Positions 44,463 to 53,170 of a DNA stretch of 64,000 nucleotides are shown here, piece after piece. Source of the DNA: Cellulomonas gelida. Its GTDB lineage: Bacteria; Actinomycetota; Actinomycetes; Actinomycetales; Cellulomonadaceae. The notes beneath the pieces were generated by a model. It did no database searches and had not been told where the DNA came from. It worked only from the letters and a program-made list of their open reading frames with translations. A program made the position numbers and the translations under genes. Numbering within the stretch: position 1 is the first letter of the stretch; every line of letters starts with the position of its first letter. The stretch spans positions 1 to 64,000 of the forward strand of contig NZ_BJLQ01000013.1 in the NCBI RefSeq assembly GCF_006538725.1, in the 5' to 3' direction.

Positions 44463-44732
44463 CGAAGGGCTCCATCTCGAGGCCGCGTGCGCGGCGGGTG
44501 ATCGGTGGTCCGTGGCGTGCCGCGGGCCCGCCTGCCGTCGGCGAGGACGCCGCGGTCGGCGCACGCGCGCAGGACCGGACGGCTGGGGCCGTCAGGTGGT
44601 GGGTGGGAAGGTCGCCGGCGCCGGCGTGGCCCGCCCAGACGGGCGCGGTCCGGGAGGACGGCGCCAGTCAGCGCCGGTCAGCGCCGGCGACGAGCGGTGT
44701 GGCCCGCGGGCCCCGGTGCGCGGGACGTCGTC
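44463..44732 (-). other. Structured leader RNA between Cys-rich uORF and first sulfur gene
   Basis: This 270-nt untranslated stretch has strong self-complementarity. GTCGCCGGCGC at 44611-44621 is the exact reverse complement of 44681-44691, and GGCCCGCGGGCC-type palindromes lie near 44700-44715. CAGCGCCGG/CAGTCAGCGCC direct repeats overlap one arm. This is what a transcription-attenuation region coupled to leader translation could look like. No terminator T tract is seen. Confidence 0.5.
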
Positions 44733-44822
44733 TCAGCGACAGCTCTCGGCGGCGCACATGACGCGACAGCGCGTGCACAGGTGCGTGGCGCGGACGTCCG
44801 CGGTCAGGCTCCTCGTGCTCAT
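44733..44822 (-). CDS. Cys-rich leader peptide (29 aa) of the sulfur operon
   Basis: A short ORF begins with ATG at 44822-44820, preceded by AAGGAGACC at ideal spacing, and ends in TGA at 44735-44733. It encodes 29 residues with Cys at positions 16, 19, 23 and 28, plus six Arg, and starts MSTRSLTADVRATHL. It lies between a SAM-IV riboswitch and a 15-gene organosulfur operon. Short Cys-rich uORFs upstream of sulfur genes are known in mycobacteria, where ribosome stalling on Cys codons senses cysteine shortage. The same role is inferred here. It is too short for routine gene finding. Confidence 0.7.
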   Translation of the reverse strand: MSTRSLTADVRATHLCTRCRVMCAAESCR

Positions 44823-44884
44823 GCGTGCGGTCTCCTTCGTCCCCTGTCCGGGGTCTGGCGCGTTGCTCGGACGGCGGGTGCCGC

Positions 44885-44975
44885 TCGAGCCAGGTCCTCA
44901 CCCGGGGCACCCCGCCGCGCGGGAGGGTTGCCGTCCGACCAGCCGGGGCTACGCGTCGGAGCTCATGACCTCTGT
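44885..44975 (-). promoter_or_regulatory. SAM-IV riboswitch of the long sulfur operon
   Basis: On the minus strand the core 44970-44893 reads GGTCATGAG, P2 TCCGAC/GTCGGA, TAGCCCCGGCT, CGGCAACCCTCC, then GGCGGGGTGCCCCGGGTGA and GGACC closing P1. These are the conserved elements of SAM-IV aptamers described in actinobacteria. Compared with the copy at 61630-61720, the P2 bases differ but pairing is kept. SAM binding is expected to repress the downstream genes. Confidence 0.82.
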
Positions 44976-45008
44976 CCGCAGACCGACAATCCGGACTGCG
45001 CTGGTCAG

Positions 45009-45037
45009 AAATTAGGGGTGGGGCCGGACGGAGTCAA
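45009..45037 (-). promoter_or_regulatory. SigA-type promoter of the long sulfur operon
   Basis: On the minus strand TTGACT (45037-45032) is followed after exactly 17 bp by TAATTT (45014-45009). Both boxes are close to consensus, which is rare in DNA this GC-rich. Transcription would start near 45002, about 30 nt before the SAM-IV aptamer. Confidence 0.72.
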
Positions 45038-45066
45038 CGGCGCATCCCGTCGGTCCCACAATCTGG

Positions 45067-45080
45067 ACTGAATAAGTCGG
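45067..45080. promoter_or_regulatory. Putative operator CCGACTTATTCAGT (sulfur operon, left)
   Basis: Minus-strand CCGACTTATTCAGT at 45080-45067 matches CCGACTTATTCGGT at 25140-25153 in 13 of 14 bases. It lies about 30 bp upstream of the -35 box at 45037. ACAATCYGGACTG is also repeated on the + strand at about 44986 and 45058. The site could bind an activator of sulfur genes. Confidence 0.5.
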
Positions 45081-45124
45081 GTTATCGTCGGGCGACCCCG
45101 CACGACCCTGACGCGCGCAGGGAC

Positions 45125-45168
45125 GACGAAGCCCGCGGGCCGCACCGAGCGGCACCGCGGGCTTCGTC
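45125..45168 (-). terminator. Terminator of purL
   Basis: A perfect 14-bp stem (GACGAAGCCCGCGG at 45125-45138 with 45155-45168) lies just past the purL stop codon. Confidence 0.78.
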
Positions 45169-45181
45169 CGAGCAGGGGTGG

Positions 45182-47527
45182 TCAGCCGAAGTGGCGCGGG
45201 AGCGTCGCCTCGAAGACCTCGCCGGCCTCGGCCAGCGGGATCGTGAACAGGCCCTCGACCTCGACGGCGGGGCCCGCCTCCTCGTCGCCCGTCGCGACGT
45301 CGGCCGTCTGGCCCAGCTTGAGTGCCGGCACGCCGCGCGCGACGCACAGGTCGGCGAAGCGCACCTCCTCCGAGCGCGGCACGGCGACCAGCGCACGCGC
45401 CGTGGACTCCGAGAACAGCGCCTCGAACGGCGTGACGCCGTCGCGCTCGCACAGCGCGTCGAGCGAGACGCGCACGCCCACGCCGAACCGCAGCGAGGAC
45501 TCGAGCAGCGCCTGGACCAGACCGCCCTCCGACAGGTCGTGCGCGGCGTCCACCAGGTCGTCGCGCGCCGCGTTCTGCAGCACCGCGCCGAGACGACGCT
45601 CGGCCGCCAGGTCGACCGCGGGCGGCAGGCCGCCGAGGTGGTCGTGCACGACGTCGGCCCACGCGGAGCCGTCGAGCTCGGCGCGCGTCGTGCCGAGCAG
45701 GTAGACCGCGATGCCGGGCGCGGTCCAGCCCGAGGGCACCGCGGCGGCCACGTCGTCGAGCACGCCCAGCACGCCGACGACGGGCGTCGGGTGGATCGCC
45801 GAGTCGATCAGGCCGGGCTCGCCCGTGCCGTTGTACAGCGAGACGTTGCCGCCGGTCACCGGGACCTCGAGCACCTGGCACGCGTCGGCCAGGCCGCGGA
45901 TCGCCTCGACGAGCTGCCACATCGAGTCGGGGTGCTCGGGGCTGCCGAAGTTGAGGCAGTCGGTCACCGCGAGCGGGCGAGCGCCCGTCGTCGCGACGTT
46001 GCGGTACGCCTCCGCGAGCGCGAGCTGCGCGCCCGTGTACGGGTCGAGCTTGCCGTAGCGGCCGTTGGCGTCGGTCGCGAGAGCGACGCCGAGACCCGTG
46101 GTCTCGTCGACGCGCACGACCCCCGAGTCGTCGGGCTGCGCGAGCGCCGTGTTGCCCTGCACGAAGCGGTCGTACTGCTTGGTCACCCACGACTTCGAGG
46201 CCAGGTTGGGCGAGCCGAGCAGCCGCAGCGCGGTCGCGCGCAGCTCGTCGGGGCTCGTCGGACGCGCGAGCGACGCGGACGTGTCCGCGTTCAGGCCGTC
46301 CTGCCACGCGGGACGCGCGTACGGGCGGTCGTACACCGGACCCTCGTGCGCGACGGTCTTCGGGTCGACGTCGACGATGCGGTGGCCGTGGTGGTCGATC
46401 GTCAGGCGACCCGTGCCCGTGACCTCGCCGATGATCGCCGTCTCGACGTCCCACTTCGCGGTGATCGCGAGGAACTCGTCCAGCTTGGCGGGCGTGACGA
46501 CCGCCATCATGCGCTCCTGCGACTCCGACATGAGGATCTCGCCGGCCGTCAGGGTGGGGTCGCGCAGCAGCACGTTCTCGAGGTCGACGTGCATGCCGCC
46601 GTCACCGTTGGACGCGAGCTCGGACGTCGCGCACGAGATGCCGGCCGCACCCAGGTCCTGGATGCCCTCGACGACGCGCGCGGCGTACAGCTCGAGGCAG
46701 CACTCGATGAGCACCTTCTCCATGAACGGGTCGCCGACCTGCACCGAGGGCCGCTTGGACGGCTTGGTGTCGTCGAAGGTCTCGCTCGCGAGGATCGACG
46801 CACCGCCGATGCCGTCACCGCCGGTGCGCGCGCCGAACAGCACGACCTTGTTGCCCGTGCCCGAGGCGTTGGCCAGGTGGATGTCCTCGTGCCGCAGCAC
46901 ACCCAGGCACAGCGCGTTGACGAGCGGGTTGCCCTGGTAGCTGGGGTCGAACACGAGCTCGCCGCCGATGTTCGGCAGGCCGAGCGAGTTGCCGTAGCCC
47001 CCGACGCCCGCGACCACGCCGTGCACCACGCGGGCGGTGTCCGGGTGGTCGATCGCGCCGAAGCGCAGCTGGTCCATGACCGCGACCGGGCGCGCGCCCA
47101 TCGAGATGATGTCGCGCACGATCCCGCCGACGCCCGTGGCGGCACCCTGGTACGGCTCGACGTACGACGGGTGGTTGTGCGACTCGACCTTGAACGTGAC
47201 CGCCCAGCCGTCGCCGATGTCCACGACGCCCGCGTTCTCGCCGATCCCGACGAGCAGGTGCTCCTTCATGGCCGGCGTCGTCTTGTCGCCGAACTGCCGC
47301 AGGTGCGTCTTGGAGGACTTGTACGAGCAGTGCTCGGACCACATGACCGAGTACATGGCCAGCTCCGCGGCCGTGGGGCGCCGCCCGAGGATGTCGCGGA
47401 TGCGCTGGTACTCGTCGGGCTTGAGCCCGAGCTCGGCGTACGGCTGCGCGAGGTCGGGGGTCGCGGCGGCGCCCTCGACCGTGTCGTAGTGCTGGTCGCT
47501 GCTGGGGCGCGCGGGTGCGGAGGTCAT
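45182..47527 (-). CDS. purL: Phosphoribosylformylglycinamidine synthase subunit PurL
   Basis: PurL uses ATP and ammonia from PurQ to convert FGAR to FGAM. The 781-residue protein is the small-type PurL that works with separate PurQ and PurS. Motifs seen are [22 protein letters not shown] at the N-terminal ATP site, [52 protein letters not shown], and [16 protein letters not shown]. The second half has [10 protein letters not shown] and [12 protein letters not shown]. The ATG at 47527 has GGGAACC upstream. purF and purM lie far away at 5.9-8.7 kb. Confidence 0.96.
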   Translation of the reverse strand: MTSAPARPSSDQHYDTVEGAAATPDLAQPYAELGLKPDEYQRIRDILGRRPTAAELAMYSVMWSEHCSYKSSKTHLRQFGDKTTPAMKEHLLVGIGENAGVVDIGDGWAVTFKVESHNHPSYVEPYQGAATGVGGIVRDIISMGARPVAVMDQLRFGAIDHPDTARVVHGVVAGVGGYGNSLGLPNIGGELVFDPSYQGNPLVNALCLGVLRHEDIHLANASGTGNKVVLFGARTGGDGIGGASILASETFDDTKPSKRPSVQVGDPFMEKVLIECCLELYAARVVEGIQDLGAAGISCATSELASNGDGGMHVDLENVLLRDPTLTAGEILMSESQERMMAVVTPAKLDEFLAITAKWDVETAIIGEVTGTGRLTIDHHGHRIVDVDPKTVAHEGPVYDRPYARPAWQDGLNADTSASLARPTSPDELRATALRLLGSPNLASKSWVTKQYDRFVQGNTALAQPDDSGVVRVDETTGLGVALATDANGRYGKLDPYTGAQLALAEAYRNVATTGARPLAVTDCLNFGSPEHPDSMWQLVEAIRGLADACQVLEVPVTGGNVSLYNGTGEPGLIDSAIHPTPVVGVLGVLDDVAAAVPSGWTAPGIAVYLLGTTRAELDGSAWADVVHDHLGGLPPAVDLAAERRLGAVLQNAARDDLVDAAHDLSEGGLVQALLESSLRFGVGVRVSLDALCERDGVTPFEALFSESTARALVAVPRSEEVRFADLCVARGVPALKLGQTADVATGDEEAGPAVEVEGLFTIPLAEAGEVFEATLPRHFG

Positions 47528-47901
47528 CGGTTCCCTTGGGCGAGATCGCTCGCGGCCTGCGCTGGTCGGCAGGACGCACGGCCGTCGTCGGCGGACGGGC
47601 CCAGGATAGCGACGCTCCGCGGCCGCCCGAACGGCTGTCCAGGCCCGCGACCGGGGCGCGCGACGAGGCGGGCGCGGCGCGAGACGGGCCGGCGGCGAGC
47701 GCGCGGCGGGCCAGGGCGGTCCCACCGCAGGCCACCAAGGGGTGACACGTGTCGTTCCGCCCTTCGGGTGACGACAGTTGCCTCACCGGCGTTTCGCGGC
47801 CGACACGCCGGTGAGGCAATTGTGCGTTTTGCCTGATCAGCCCTAAGGTCTGGCGCGGCTGGATGCCCGTTTAGCCCGTTTTGTCGAGGATTCGAGGTCT
47901 G
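47528..47901. other. 374-bp divergent intergenic region, purL / surface protein gene
   Basis: The left part should hold the purL promoter and the right part the promoter and 5' leader of the surface-protein gene. A strong hairpin occupies 47774-47823. Open frames here (for example overlapping the purL start) lack coding features. No riboswitch class was recognised. Confidence 0.5.
47774..47823. repeat. Long perfect inverted repeat upstream of the LAVTG protein gene
   Basis: TTGCCTCACCGGCGT (47778-47792) pairs perfectly with 47805-47819. With one G-T pair the stem extends outward by about four more pairs. The loop is 12 nt, and TTGTGCGTTTTG follows. The shape is that of a terminator, yet it lies at the 5' side of two divergent genes, so it may be an attenuator or leader structure. 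Confidence 0.65.
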
Positions 47902-48786
47902 ATGCTCCGCCGCGCCGTCGCCGCCGTTGCCGTCCCCGCCCTGTCCGGCCTCCTGCTGCTCGCGAGCTCCGCGAGCGCCACGGCCGGCGGCTCGGACGCG
48001 CCCATCCCCTACGACGTCTCCCCCGAGGCTCTCACGCTCCCCGTCGGTGACACGTTCGACGTCCACGACCACGTCAACGTGCGCTACACCAAGCACGGCC
48101 GTGACGGCTCGGCCAACATCCACATCGAGCCCGGCCGGTCGAGCGCCGCGCTCGTCGGGAAGAGCACGGTGCGGTGGGAGCTCGTCGGCGTCCCCCAGGG
48201 TTCGTGCATCACGTGGGTGCAGGTGAGCGGGTACGACGAGCACTTCGGCGAGGGCGGCCAGAAGCCCGTCTGCAACACGACGTGCAAGCCGAAGCCGAAC
48301 CCGTACCCCACGCCGAGCCCGTCCCCCTCGGAGTCGCCCGAGCCCGAGCCGTCGCCCACACCGACCGTGACGCCGACGCCGCCGCCCACGCAGGAGCCCA
48401 GCCCGGAGCCGACGCGGTCGCCCGAGCCCGAGCCGTCGCAGACCCCGCCCCCGGCACCCGAGCCCGTCGAGTCGACGCCCGCTCCCCAGCCCACGACGAC
48501 GCCGGCCGTGCCCCCCGTGCCGTCCGACGAGGAGACGCCGGCCCCGTCGCCCGAGCCCACGACCCCGGGGGACGACGAGGGTGAGGTCGCCGGCCCCGAG
48601 CCGACGCCGACCCCGAGCATCGACTCCGAGGTCCTCGTCGAGGGCGAGGACGAGCCCCCGCTCGCCGTGACCGGCTCCGACTCGCTGCTGCCCGGGTTCG
48701 CGTTCGCGCTCACCGCGCTGGTCGCGGGCATCACCCTGCGCATGATCCACGTCCGCCGCCGGCACCTGCCCGCCCACCGCGGCTGA
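47902..48786 (+). CDS. Sortase-anchored (LAVTG) surface protein with Pro-rich stalk
   Basis: The 294-residue precursor has a signal peptide (about 1-29, ending SASA/TAGG) and a small N-terminal domain (about 30-135) with two or three Cys. A long Pro/Glu/Ser/Thr-rich stalk follows (about 135-255), and a C-terminal sorting signal: LAVTG, a hydrophobic segment and RRRHLP. LAXTG is the usual motif for actinobacterial class E sortases; no sortase is encoded here. The ATG at 47902 with GAGG upstream is preferred over an upstream TTG at 47881. The ligand of the N-terminal domain is unknown. Confidence 0.82.
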   Translation: MLRRAVAAVAVPALSGLLLLASSASATAGGSDAPIPYDVSPEALTLPVGDTFDVHDHVNVRYTKHGRDGSANIHIEPGRSSAALVGKSTVRWELVGVPQGSCITWVQVSGYDEHFGEGGQKPVCNTTCKPKPNPYPTPSPSPSESPEPEPSPTPTVTPTPPPTQEPSPEPTRSPEPEPSQTPPPAPEPVESTPAPQPTTTPAVPPVPSDEETPAPSPEPTTPGDDEGEVAGPEPTPTPSIDSEVLVEGEDEPPLAVTGSDSLLPGFAFALTALVAGITLRMIHVRRRHLPAHRG

Positions 48787-48846
48787 GTGCGCGCCCGGAG
48801 CTCGCTGGTCGAGCTCCGGGCCGCCCGGGCGGGCTACGGTCGGGCC

Positions 48847-49740
48847 ATGCCCGCCGCAGCCCGCTCCGTGACGGGGCGCACGCTCGTCGTCGGGCTGCTC
48901 GGCATCGGGCTCGCCGTCGCGGTCACGACGAGCGGGTGCGCACCCGGGACGGACCGCCCGTCGACGTCGCGTGACCCGAGCACCGGCGCCTCGACCGCCG
49001 AGCCGTCGGCAGGTGCGTCGTCACCCGGCACCCCGGACGCGGAGCCTGACCTCGCCGCCGCGGCGCTGCGCGACGGCGTGCCGATCACGTCGCAGGGCGT
49101 GACGGTGCTGGTGCTCGCACCGAGCACGCCACGCGCGCTCGAGGACGGCAGCGTCCGGGTGGACCTCGCCGCACCGACCGGTGGCCCCACTGCCGCTCTC
49201 GCCGCAGTGCCTACCGCGGTACCCACGGCGGCGCACAGCAACGCTGCCGAGCGTGACACGACGGACGGAGCCGGGACGTCCCTCGTCGTCGCGGCGCCCG
49301 CTCCGTTGCGCCTCGACGTGCTGCCCGACGGCACCGCGCTCGTGCTCGACGGCGACGTCCCGGTCGCGGGGCTGCGGGCGGACCCGTCAGGCCGGCTCGA
49401 GGCGCACGGCGATGCGGCAGTCCTGACCGCGCGGGCCCAGCCGACGGGCCTGTGGTTCACCGCGCGCGCGATCCTCGACCTGGCCTGGGGCGAGCGTGAG
49501 GGCGGGCGCTCGCTCGCGGTCACGCCCGCCGACTGGACCCGCGCGGGCGGCCACGCGGCCGAGGAGCTCGCGGCCGCCCAGCTCGAGGCGGCGGACGCCG
49601 AGGCCGGCTCGGCGAGCATGCTCGCGCAGCTCGCGTGCCACCAGCTCGGCGCACGTTCGAAGGCCACGTGGAACCTCGAGCCGTGGCGTCCCGACGTGGA
49701 CCCGTTCGAGATGATCGCGACCCGGTGCAACCCGACCTGA
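48847..49740 (+). CDS. DUF2599-like lipoprotein
   Basis: The 297-residue protein has a lipoprotein signal ending TTSGC (Cys near residue 31) and a Ser/Thr/Pro linker. The body ends in MLAQLACHQLGARSKATWNLEPWRPDVDPFEMIATRCNPT, the Cys- and Trp-containing C-terminus I associate with DUF2599. The function of DUF2599 is unknown. It lies 60 bp downstream of the sortase-anchored protein gene, so they may share a transcript and an envelope role. Confidence 0.75.
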   Translation: MPAAARSVTGRTLVVGLLGIGLAVAVTTSGCAPGTDRPSTSRDPSTGASTAEPSAGASSPGTPDAEPDLAAAALRDGVPITSQGVTVLVLAPSTPRALEDGSVRVDLAAPTGGPTAALAAVPTAVPTAAHSNAAERDTTDGAGTSLVVAAPAPLRLDVLPDGTALVLDGDVPVAGLRADPSGRLEAHGDAAVLTARAQPTGLWFTARAILDLAWGEREGGRSLAVTPADWTRAGGHAAEELAAAQLEAADAEAGSASMLAQLACHQLGARSKATWNLEPWRPDVDPFEMIATRCNPT

Positions 49741-49752
49741 GCCGGGAACCGG

Positions 49753-49989
49753 TCAGCGGTTGCGCCGCGCGCGTCGCGTCTTGAGCATCCAGCCGACGAC
49801 CACCCCGAGCACGAACGTGATCGCCAGCAGGATCCACAGCGGCATCGTCACGGACGTCCAGAACAGGTGGACGGGGTACTCGTCGGCGTTCTGGAAGATC
49901 AGCACGAGCGCCGCCGCGAGCACGACGAGCCCCAGGATCGGGCGCCAGGGGACGGGCTTGCTCTCGACCGGTTGCTGTCCCGCGGACAT
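49753..49989 (-). CDS. LapA/DUF1049 family small membrane protein
   Basis: The 78-residue protein has two membrane segments (about 16-34 and 45-67) and a basic tail (KTRRARRNR). The pattern LVVLAAALVLIFQNADEYPVHLFWTSVTMPLWILLAITFVLGVVVGWML matches LapA-domain proteins, known in E. coli for LPS assembly with LapB but of unknown role in Gram-positives. GGAGG precedes the ATG. Confidence 0.85.
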   Translation of the reverse strand: MSAGQQPVESKPVPWRPILGLVVLAAALVLIFQNADEYPVHLFWTSVTMPLWILLAITFVLGVVVGWMLKTRRARRNR

Positions 49990-50098
49990 CGGACCTCCAG
50001 TGGTCCGGGCGGTCGCACGCCGCCCCCTGCGGCCATCCTGCCGCGGTGGCGCCTGACCTGCCAGGGCGGACGCGGGCCCGGGCGGCCCGCGTCGGCCC

Positions 50099-52171
50099 TC
50101 AGCGCAGGTGCTTCTCCGGGACGGGCAGGCGTCCGGCGGCGCGCTCCGCGCGGTAGTACGCCCGCGCCTCCTGCTGCCGCTCGGCCTCGGCGCCCGACGC
50201 GATCGGCGCGCGCAGGTGCTCGGGACCGAAGCCGAACGCGTCGACCAGGTCCTGCGCGTGCGGCCGCAGCCGCACCAGAAGACGGTCGATGTACGACGAC
50301 ACCGTGCGCGCACGGCCGGCCGAGAGCCGACCGTTGACGAGGTACCACGCGAGGTGCCGCTCGACGAGCGTGAGCCCGAACAGGTCGCGCAGCCACGTCA
50401 GGACCTGCTTGGTGCCGGGGTCCGTGGCCGCCTGCACGCCGCGCGTGAAGGCCTCCCACTGCACGCGCTCGGCGTGCGCCTGGGCGGCCTCGATGAGCTC
50501 GTGCTGGTGGGCGTTGACGAGCGCGGCGGCCTCGGCGGGCGGGAGCTTGCCGGCAGGGCGCAGCGCGGCCGCGAGCTCGGCGACCATGACCTCGACGCGG
50601 TCGGTGAGCAGCTCGCGCTGCGTCTCGACGTCGCGCAGCTGGCCCGCGGAGCGGCGCGCGTCGCCCACGTCGGCGATGGTCTGGACCGCGCGCACGAGCG
50701 GCGTGCGGTGCACGGCACGGTCGGCGACGAACCGCGCGACGTCGCCCGCGCCACCGGCCTTGAGGGCCTTGGCGTAGTCGCCGAGCAGGCGCTTGCCGAC
50801 GAGCTGGTACAGGACGGTGTTGTCGCCCTCGAACGTCACGTAGACGTCCAGGTCCTGGTGCAGCCCGACGAGGCGGTTCTCGGCGATGAAGCCCGCCCCG
50901 CCGCACGCCTCGCGGCACTCCTGGATCGTCGTCATCGCGTTCCACGTCGAGGTGGGCTTGAGTGCGGCGGCGAGCGTCTCGAGGTCCTCGCGACCCTCGG
51001 GCGTGTCACCCCGGCCGGAGAAGACCTCGTCGAACGCGGCGAGCAGCTCCTCGTGCGCGAACGTCGACGCGTACGTCTGGGCGAGCAGCGGGAGCAGGCG
51101 GCGCTGGTGGCGCTGGTAGTCGAGCAGGACGACCTCGTCCTCGCCCGCACCGGCGAACTGGCGGCGCTCGTTGGCGTAGCGGACCGCGATCGCGAGCGCG
51201 AGCTTGCTCGCGTTGACCGCGGCACCGTCGAGTGAGACGCGGCCCTGCACGAGCGTGCCGAGCATGGTGAAGAACCGGCGACCGGGGCTCTTGATGGGCG
51301 AGGAGTACGTGCCGTCGGGGGCGACGTCGCCGTACCGGTTGAGCAGGTTGGTCCGCGGGACGCGCACGTGGTCGAAGTGCAGGCGGCCGTTGTCGATGCC
51401 GTTGAGGCCGCCCTTGAGGCCGTCGTCCTCGCCGCCGACGCCCGGCAGGAACTCGCCCGTGGCGGGGTTGCGGATCGGGACGTAGAACGCGTGCACGCCG
51501 TGGTTGACGCGCTGACCGCCCTCGGGCGCCGTGACGAGCTGGGCGAACACGACGGCCGCGGTGCCGTGCAGGGCCGCGTTGCCGAGGTACTCCTTCCACG
51601 CCGCACGGAACGGCGTGTGGATGACGAACTCCTGCGTCTCGCGGTCGTACTCGGCGGTCGTGCCGATCGACGCGACGTCCGAGCCGTGCCCCGTCTCCGT
51701 CATCGCGAACGCGCCGGGCACCTCGACCGACATCGCGTCCGGCAGGAACGCGTCGTGGTGGTGCTCGGTGCCCAGGTGCAGGATCGCGCTCGCGAACAGG
51801 CCCCACTGCACGCCGGCCTTGATCTGCAGCGACGGGTCACCCGCGACGAGCTCCTCGAACCGCGACAGGCTGCCGCCGTGGTCGTCGGCGCCGCCCAGCC
51901 GGGTGGGGAACGCGCGCAGCACGTCGTGCTTCGCGACGAGCTCGCGCAGCTGGTGCAGGACGCGCTCGCGGTGCTCGGCGAGCGGCAGACCCTCGATCTT
52001 GTGGAACTCGGGGCTGCCGGCGACCGCGCGGGCCTCCCGGCGCAGCTGCGCGTAGGGGCCGAGCAGCTGGTCGGTCAGCGCAGCGACGTCGATGCGCGGG
52101 TCCTCGTGCACGGACAGGGCGGGCGAACGGCCTTCGTGGCCGCGCTGGTCGGTCGCGGTGGTGGTGGTCAT
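50099..52171 (-). CDS. Acyl-CoA oxidase/dehydrogenase family protein
   Basis: The 690-residue flavoprotein has the acyl-CoA oxidase layout. The N-terminal helical region precedes FAMTETGHGSDVASIGTTAEYD (FAD/substrate motif), a beta domain with GLKGGLNGIDNGRLHFDHVRVPRTNLLNRYGDV, and the helical ECREACGGAGFIAENRL with FEGDNTVLYQLVGKRLL. ACOX-length proteins pass electrons to oxygen or to an unknown acceptor in actinobacteria. It forms an operon with the TetR gene 13 bp upstream and is divergent from the thiolase cluster, so it probably does the first step of beta-oxidation. Confidence 0.88.
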   Translation of the reverse strand: MTTTTATDQRGHEGRSPALSVHEDPRIDVAALTDQLLGPYAQLRREARAVAGSPEFHKIEGLPLAEHRERVLHQLRELVAKHDVLRAFPTRLGGADDHGGSLSRFEELVAGDPSLQIKAGVQWGLFASAILHLGTEHHHDAFLPDAMSVEVPGAFAMTETGHGSDVASIGTTAEYDRETQEFVIHTPFRAAWKEYLGNAALHGTAAVVFAQLVTAPEGGQRVNHGVHAFYVPIRNPATGEFLPGVGGEDDGLKGGLNGIDNGRLHFDHVRVPRTNLLNRYGDVAPDGTYSSPIKSPGRRFFTMLGTLVQGRVSLDGAAVNASKLALAIAVRYANERRQFAGAGEDEVVLLDYQRHQRRLLPLLAQTYASTFAHEELLAAFDEVFSGRGDTPEGREDLETLAAALKPTSTWNAMTTIQECREACGGAGFIAENRLVGLHQDLDVYVTFEGDNTVLYQLVGKRLLGDYAKALKAGGAGDVARFVADRAVHRTPLVRAVQTIADVGDARRSAGQLRDVETQRELLTDRVEVMVAELAAALRPAGKLPPAEAAALVNAHQHELIEAAQAHAERVQWEAFTRGVQAATDPGTKQVLTWLRDLFGLTLVERHLAWYLVNGRLSAGRARTVSSYIDRLLVRLRPHAQDLVDAFGFGPEHLRAPIASGAEAERQQEARAYYRAERAAGRLPVPEKHLR

Positions 52172-52184
52172 CGGGTCTCCCGGG

Positions 52185-53060
52185 TCATCGGATCTCCCAC
52201 GCGGTACGCGTGCTGGTGCGTTCACGGGCGAGCAGGCCGACCGGGCCGGCCCAGAGCCAGGCGGCGACCTGTGCGGTCAAGGTGGCGCGGTCGGGCGTGC
52301 CGGGCTCGCCGCGGTGCGCCATCCACCACTCGCCCGAGCCGCGCACGAAGCCCACGGCCCCGGCGGCCCACACCTCGGCGAGCGAGTCGCGCGCGGCCTT
52401 CGCGGCGTCGGCGGCCTCGTCGTGCGCCATGTCGTCGTGCGCCATGTCGTCGTGCGCCACCGTGGGCGCGGGCGCGTCGTGCTCTCCCAGCTCGCGCGCG
52501 AACGGCAGCGCGACCAGGTGCGTGACCGAGTCGAGGAAGTGGCCGAGCGGACCGCCGGACTCGACCGAGCCGTCGCGCGTCACGAACGCGTACACGTTCG
52601 GCGAGGACTCGATCATCTCGAGGTAGACCGCGACCATCGCGCGCAGGCCGTCGCGCGGCGTGGGCGCGACGCGCAGCACGCCCTCGAGCGCGCCCTGGAT
52701 CTGCAGCACGACGGCCTCGGCGACCGCGATCTGCAGCCCGGTCTTGTCCGAGAAGTAGCGGTAGACGATCGACTTCGACGTGCCGGCGGCCGTCGCGATC
52801 TCCTCCATGGAGACGTCGGGACCCTTGTGGTGGACCGTGCGACGCGCGACGCGGACGAGTTCGGCGCGGCGGGCCTCGCGGTGGTCCGCCCAGCGTGCGG
52901 AGCGGCCGTCGACGACGAATGGGTCGTCGCGTCGGGGGTCGTCGCGGCGGGGCTCGTCACGTCGTAGGTCGCGCGCAGCGTGGGGTGCGCCGGCGCTGGT
53001 CGCGGCGGCGTTGCCGGTGGTGGCCGTCGTCGTCGACGGGCCACGTGTGATCGGGCTCAC
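52185..53060 (-). CDS. TetR/AcrR family regulator of the fatty-acid cluster
   Basis: The 291-residue protein has a low-complexity N-terminal extension (about 1-65, with repeated RRDDPRRDDP). A TetR DNA-binding domain follows (about 70-120, VSMEEIATAAGTSKSIVYRYFSDKTGL), then a ligand domain. A DDMAHDDMAHDEA repeat (nucleotides 52418-52459) sits in the ligand domain. GTG at 53060 lies seven bases after TACCTT, so the mRNA may be leaderless. It lies divergent from thiolase and 13 bp upstream of the acyl-CoA oxidase gene, and probably controls both in response to an acyl-CoA. Confidence 0.85.
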   Translation of the reverse strand: MSPITRGPSTTTATTGNAAATSAGAPHAARDLRRDEPRRDDPRRDDPFVVDGRSARWADHREARRAELVRVARRTVHHKGPDVSMEEIATAAGTSKSIVYRYFSDKTGLQIAVAEAVVLQIQGALEGVLRVAPTPRDGLRAMVAVYLEMIESSPNVYAFVTRDGSVESGGPLGHFLDSVTHLVALPFARELGEHDAPAPTVAHDDMAHDDMAHDEAADAAKAARDSLAEVWAAGAVGFVRGSGEWWMAHRGEPGTPDRATLTAQVAAWLWAGPVGLLARERTSTRTAWEIR

Positions 53061-53170
53061 GAAACTGAAGGTATCAGGTACTGTGGGTTCTGGACACCAC
53101 TTCGGGACGAACGTCCCTGGACCTGCGGGTCCGACGCTGATCGCGACGACGCGAGAGGAGCGCCACGCAG
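53061..53170. promoter_or_regulatory. Overlapping divergent promoters of tetR and thiolase
   Basis: On the minus strand TACCTT at 53073-53068 serves as a -10 for tetR. On the plus strand TACTGT at 53079-53084 fits a -10 for the thiolase gene. The two face away within 20 bp, so a repressor bound at AGGTATCAGGTACT would block both. The rest of the gap carries the GAGAGGAG RBS of the thiolase gene. Confidence 0.45.

Noticed and set aside
45191-47836. An 881-codon open frame on the + strand
   Set aside because: It is antisense to purL, which has every expected motif.
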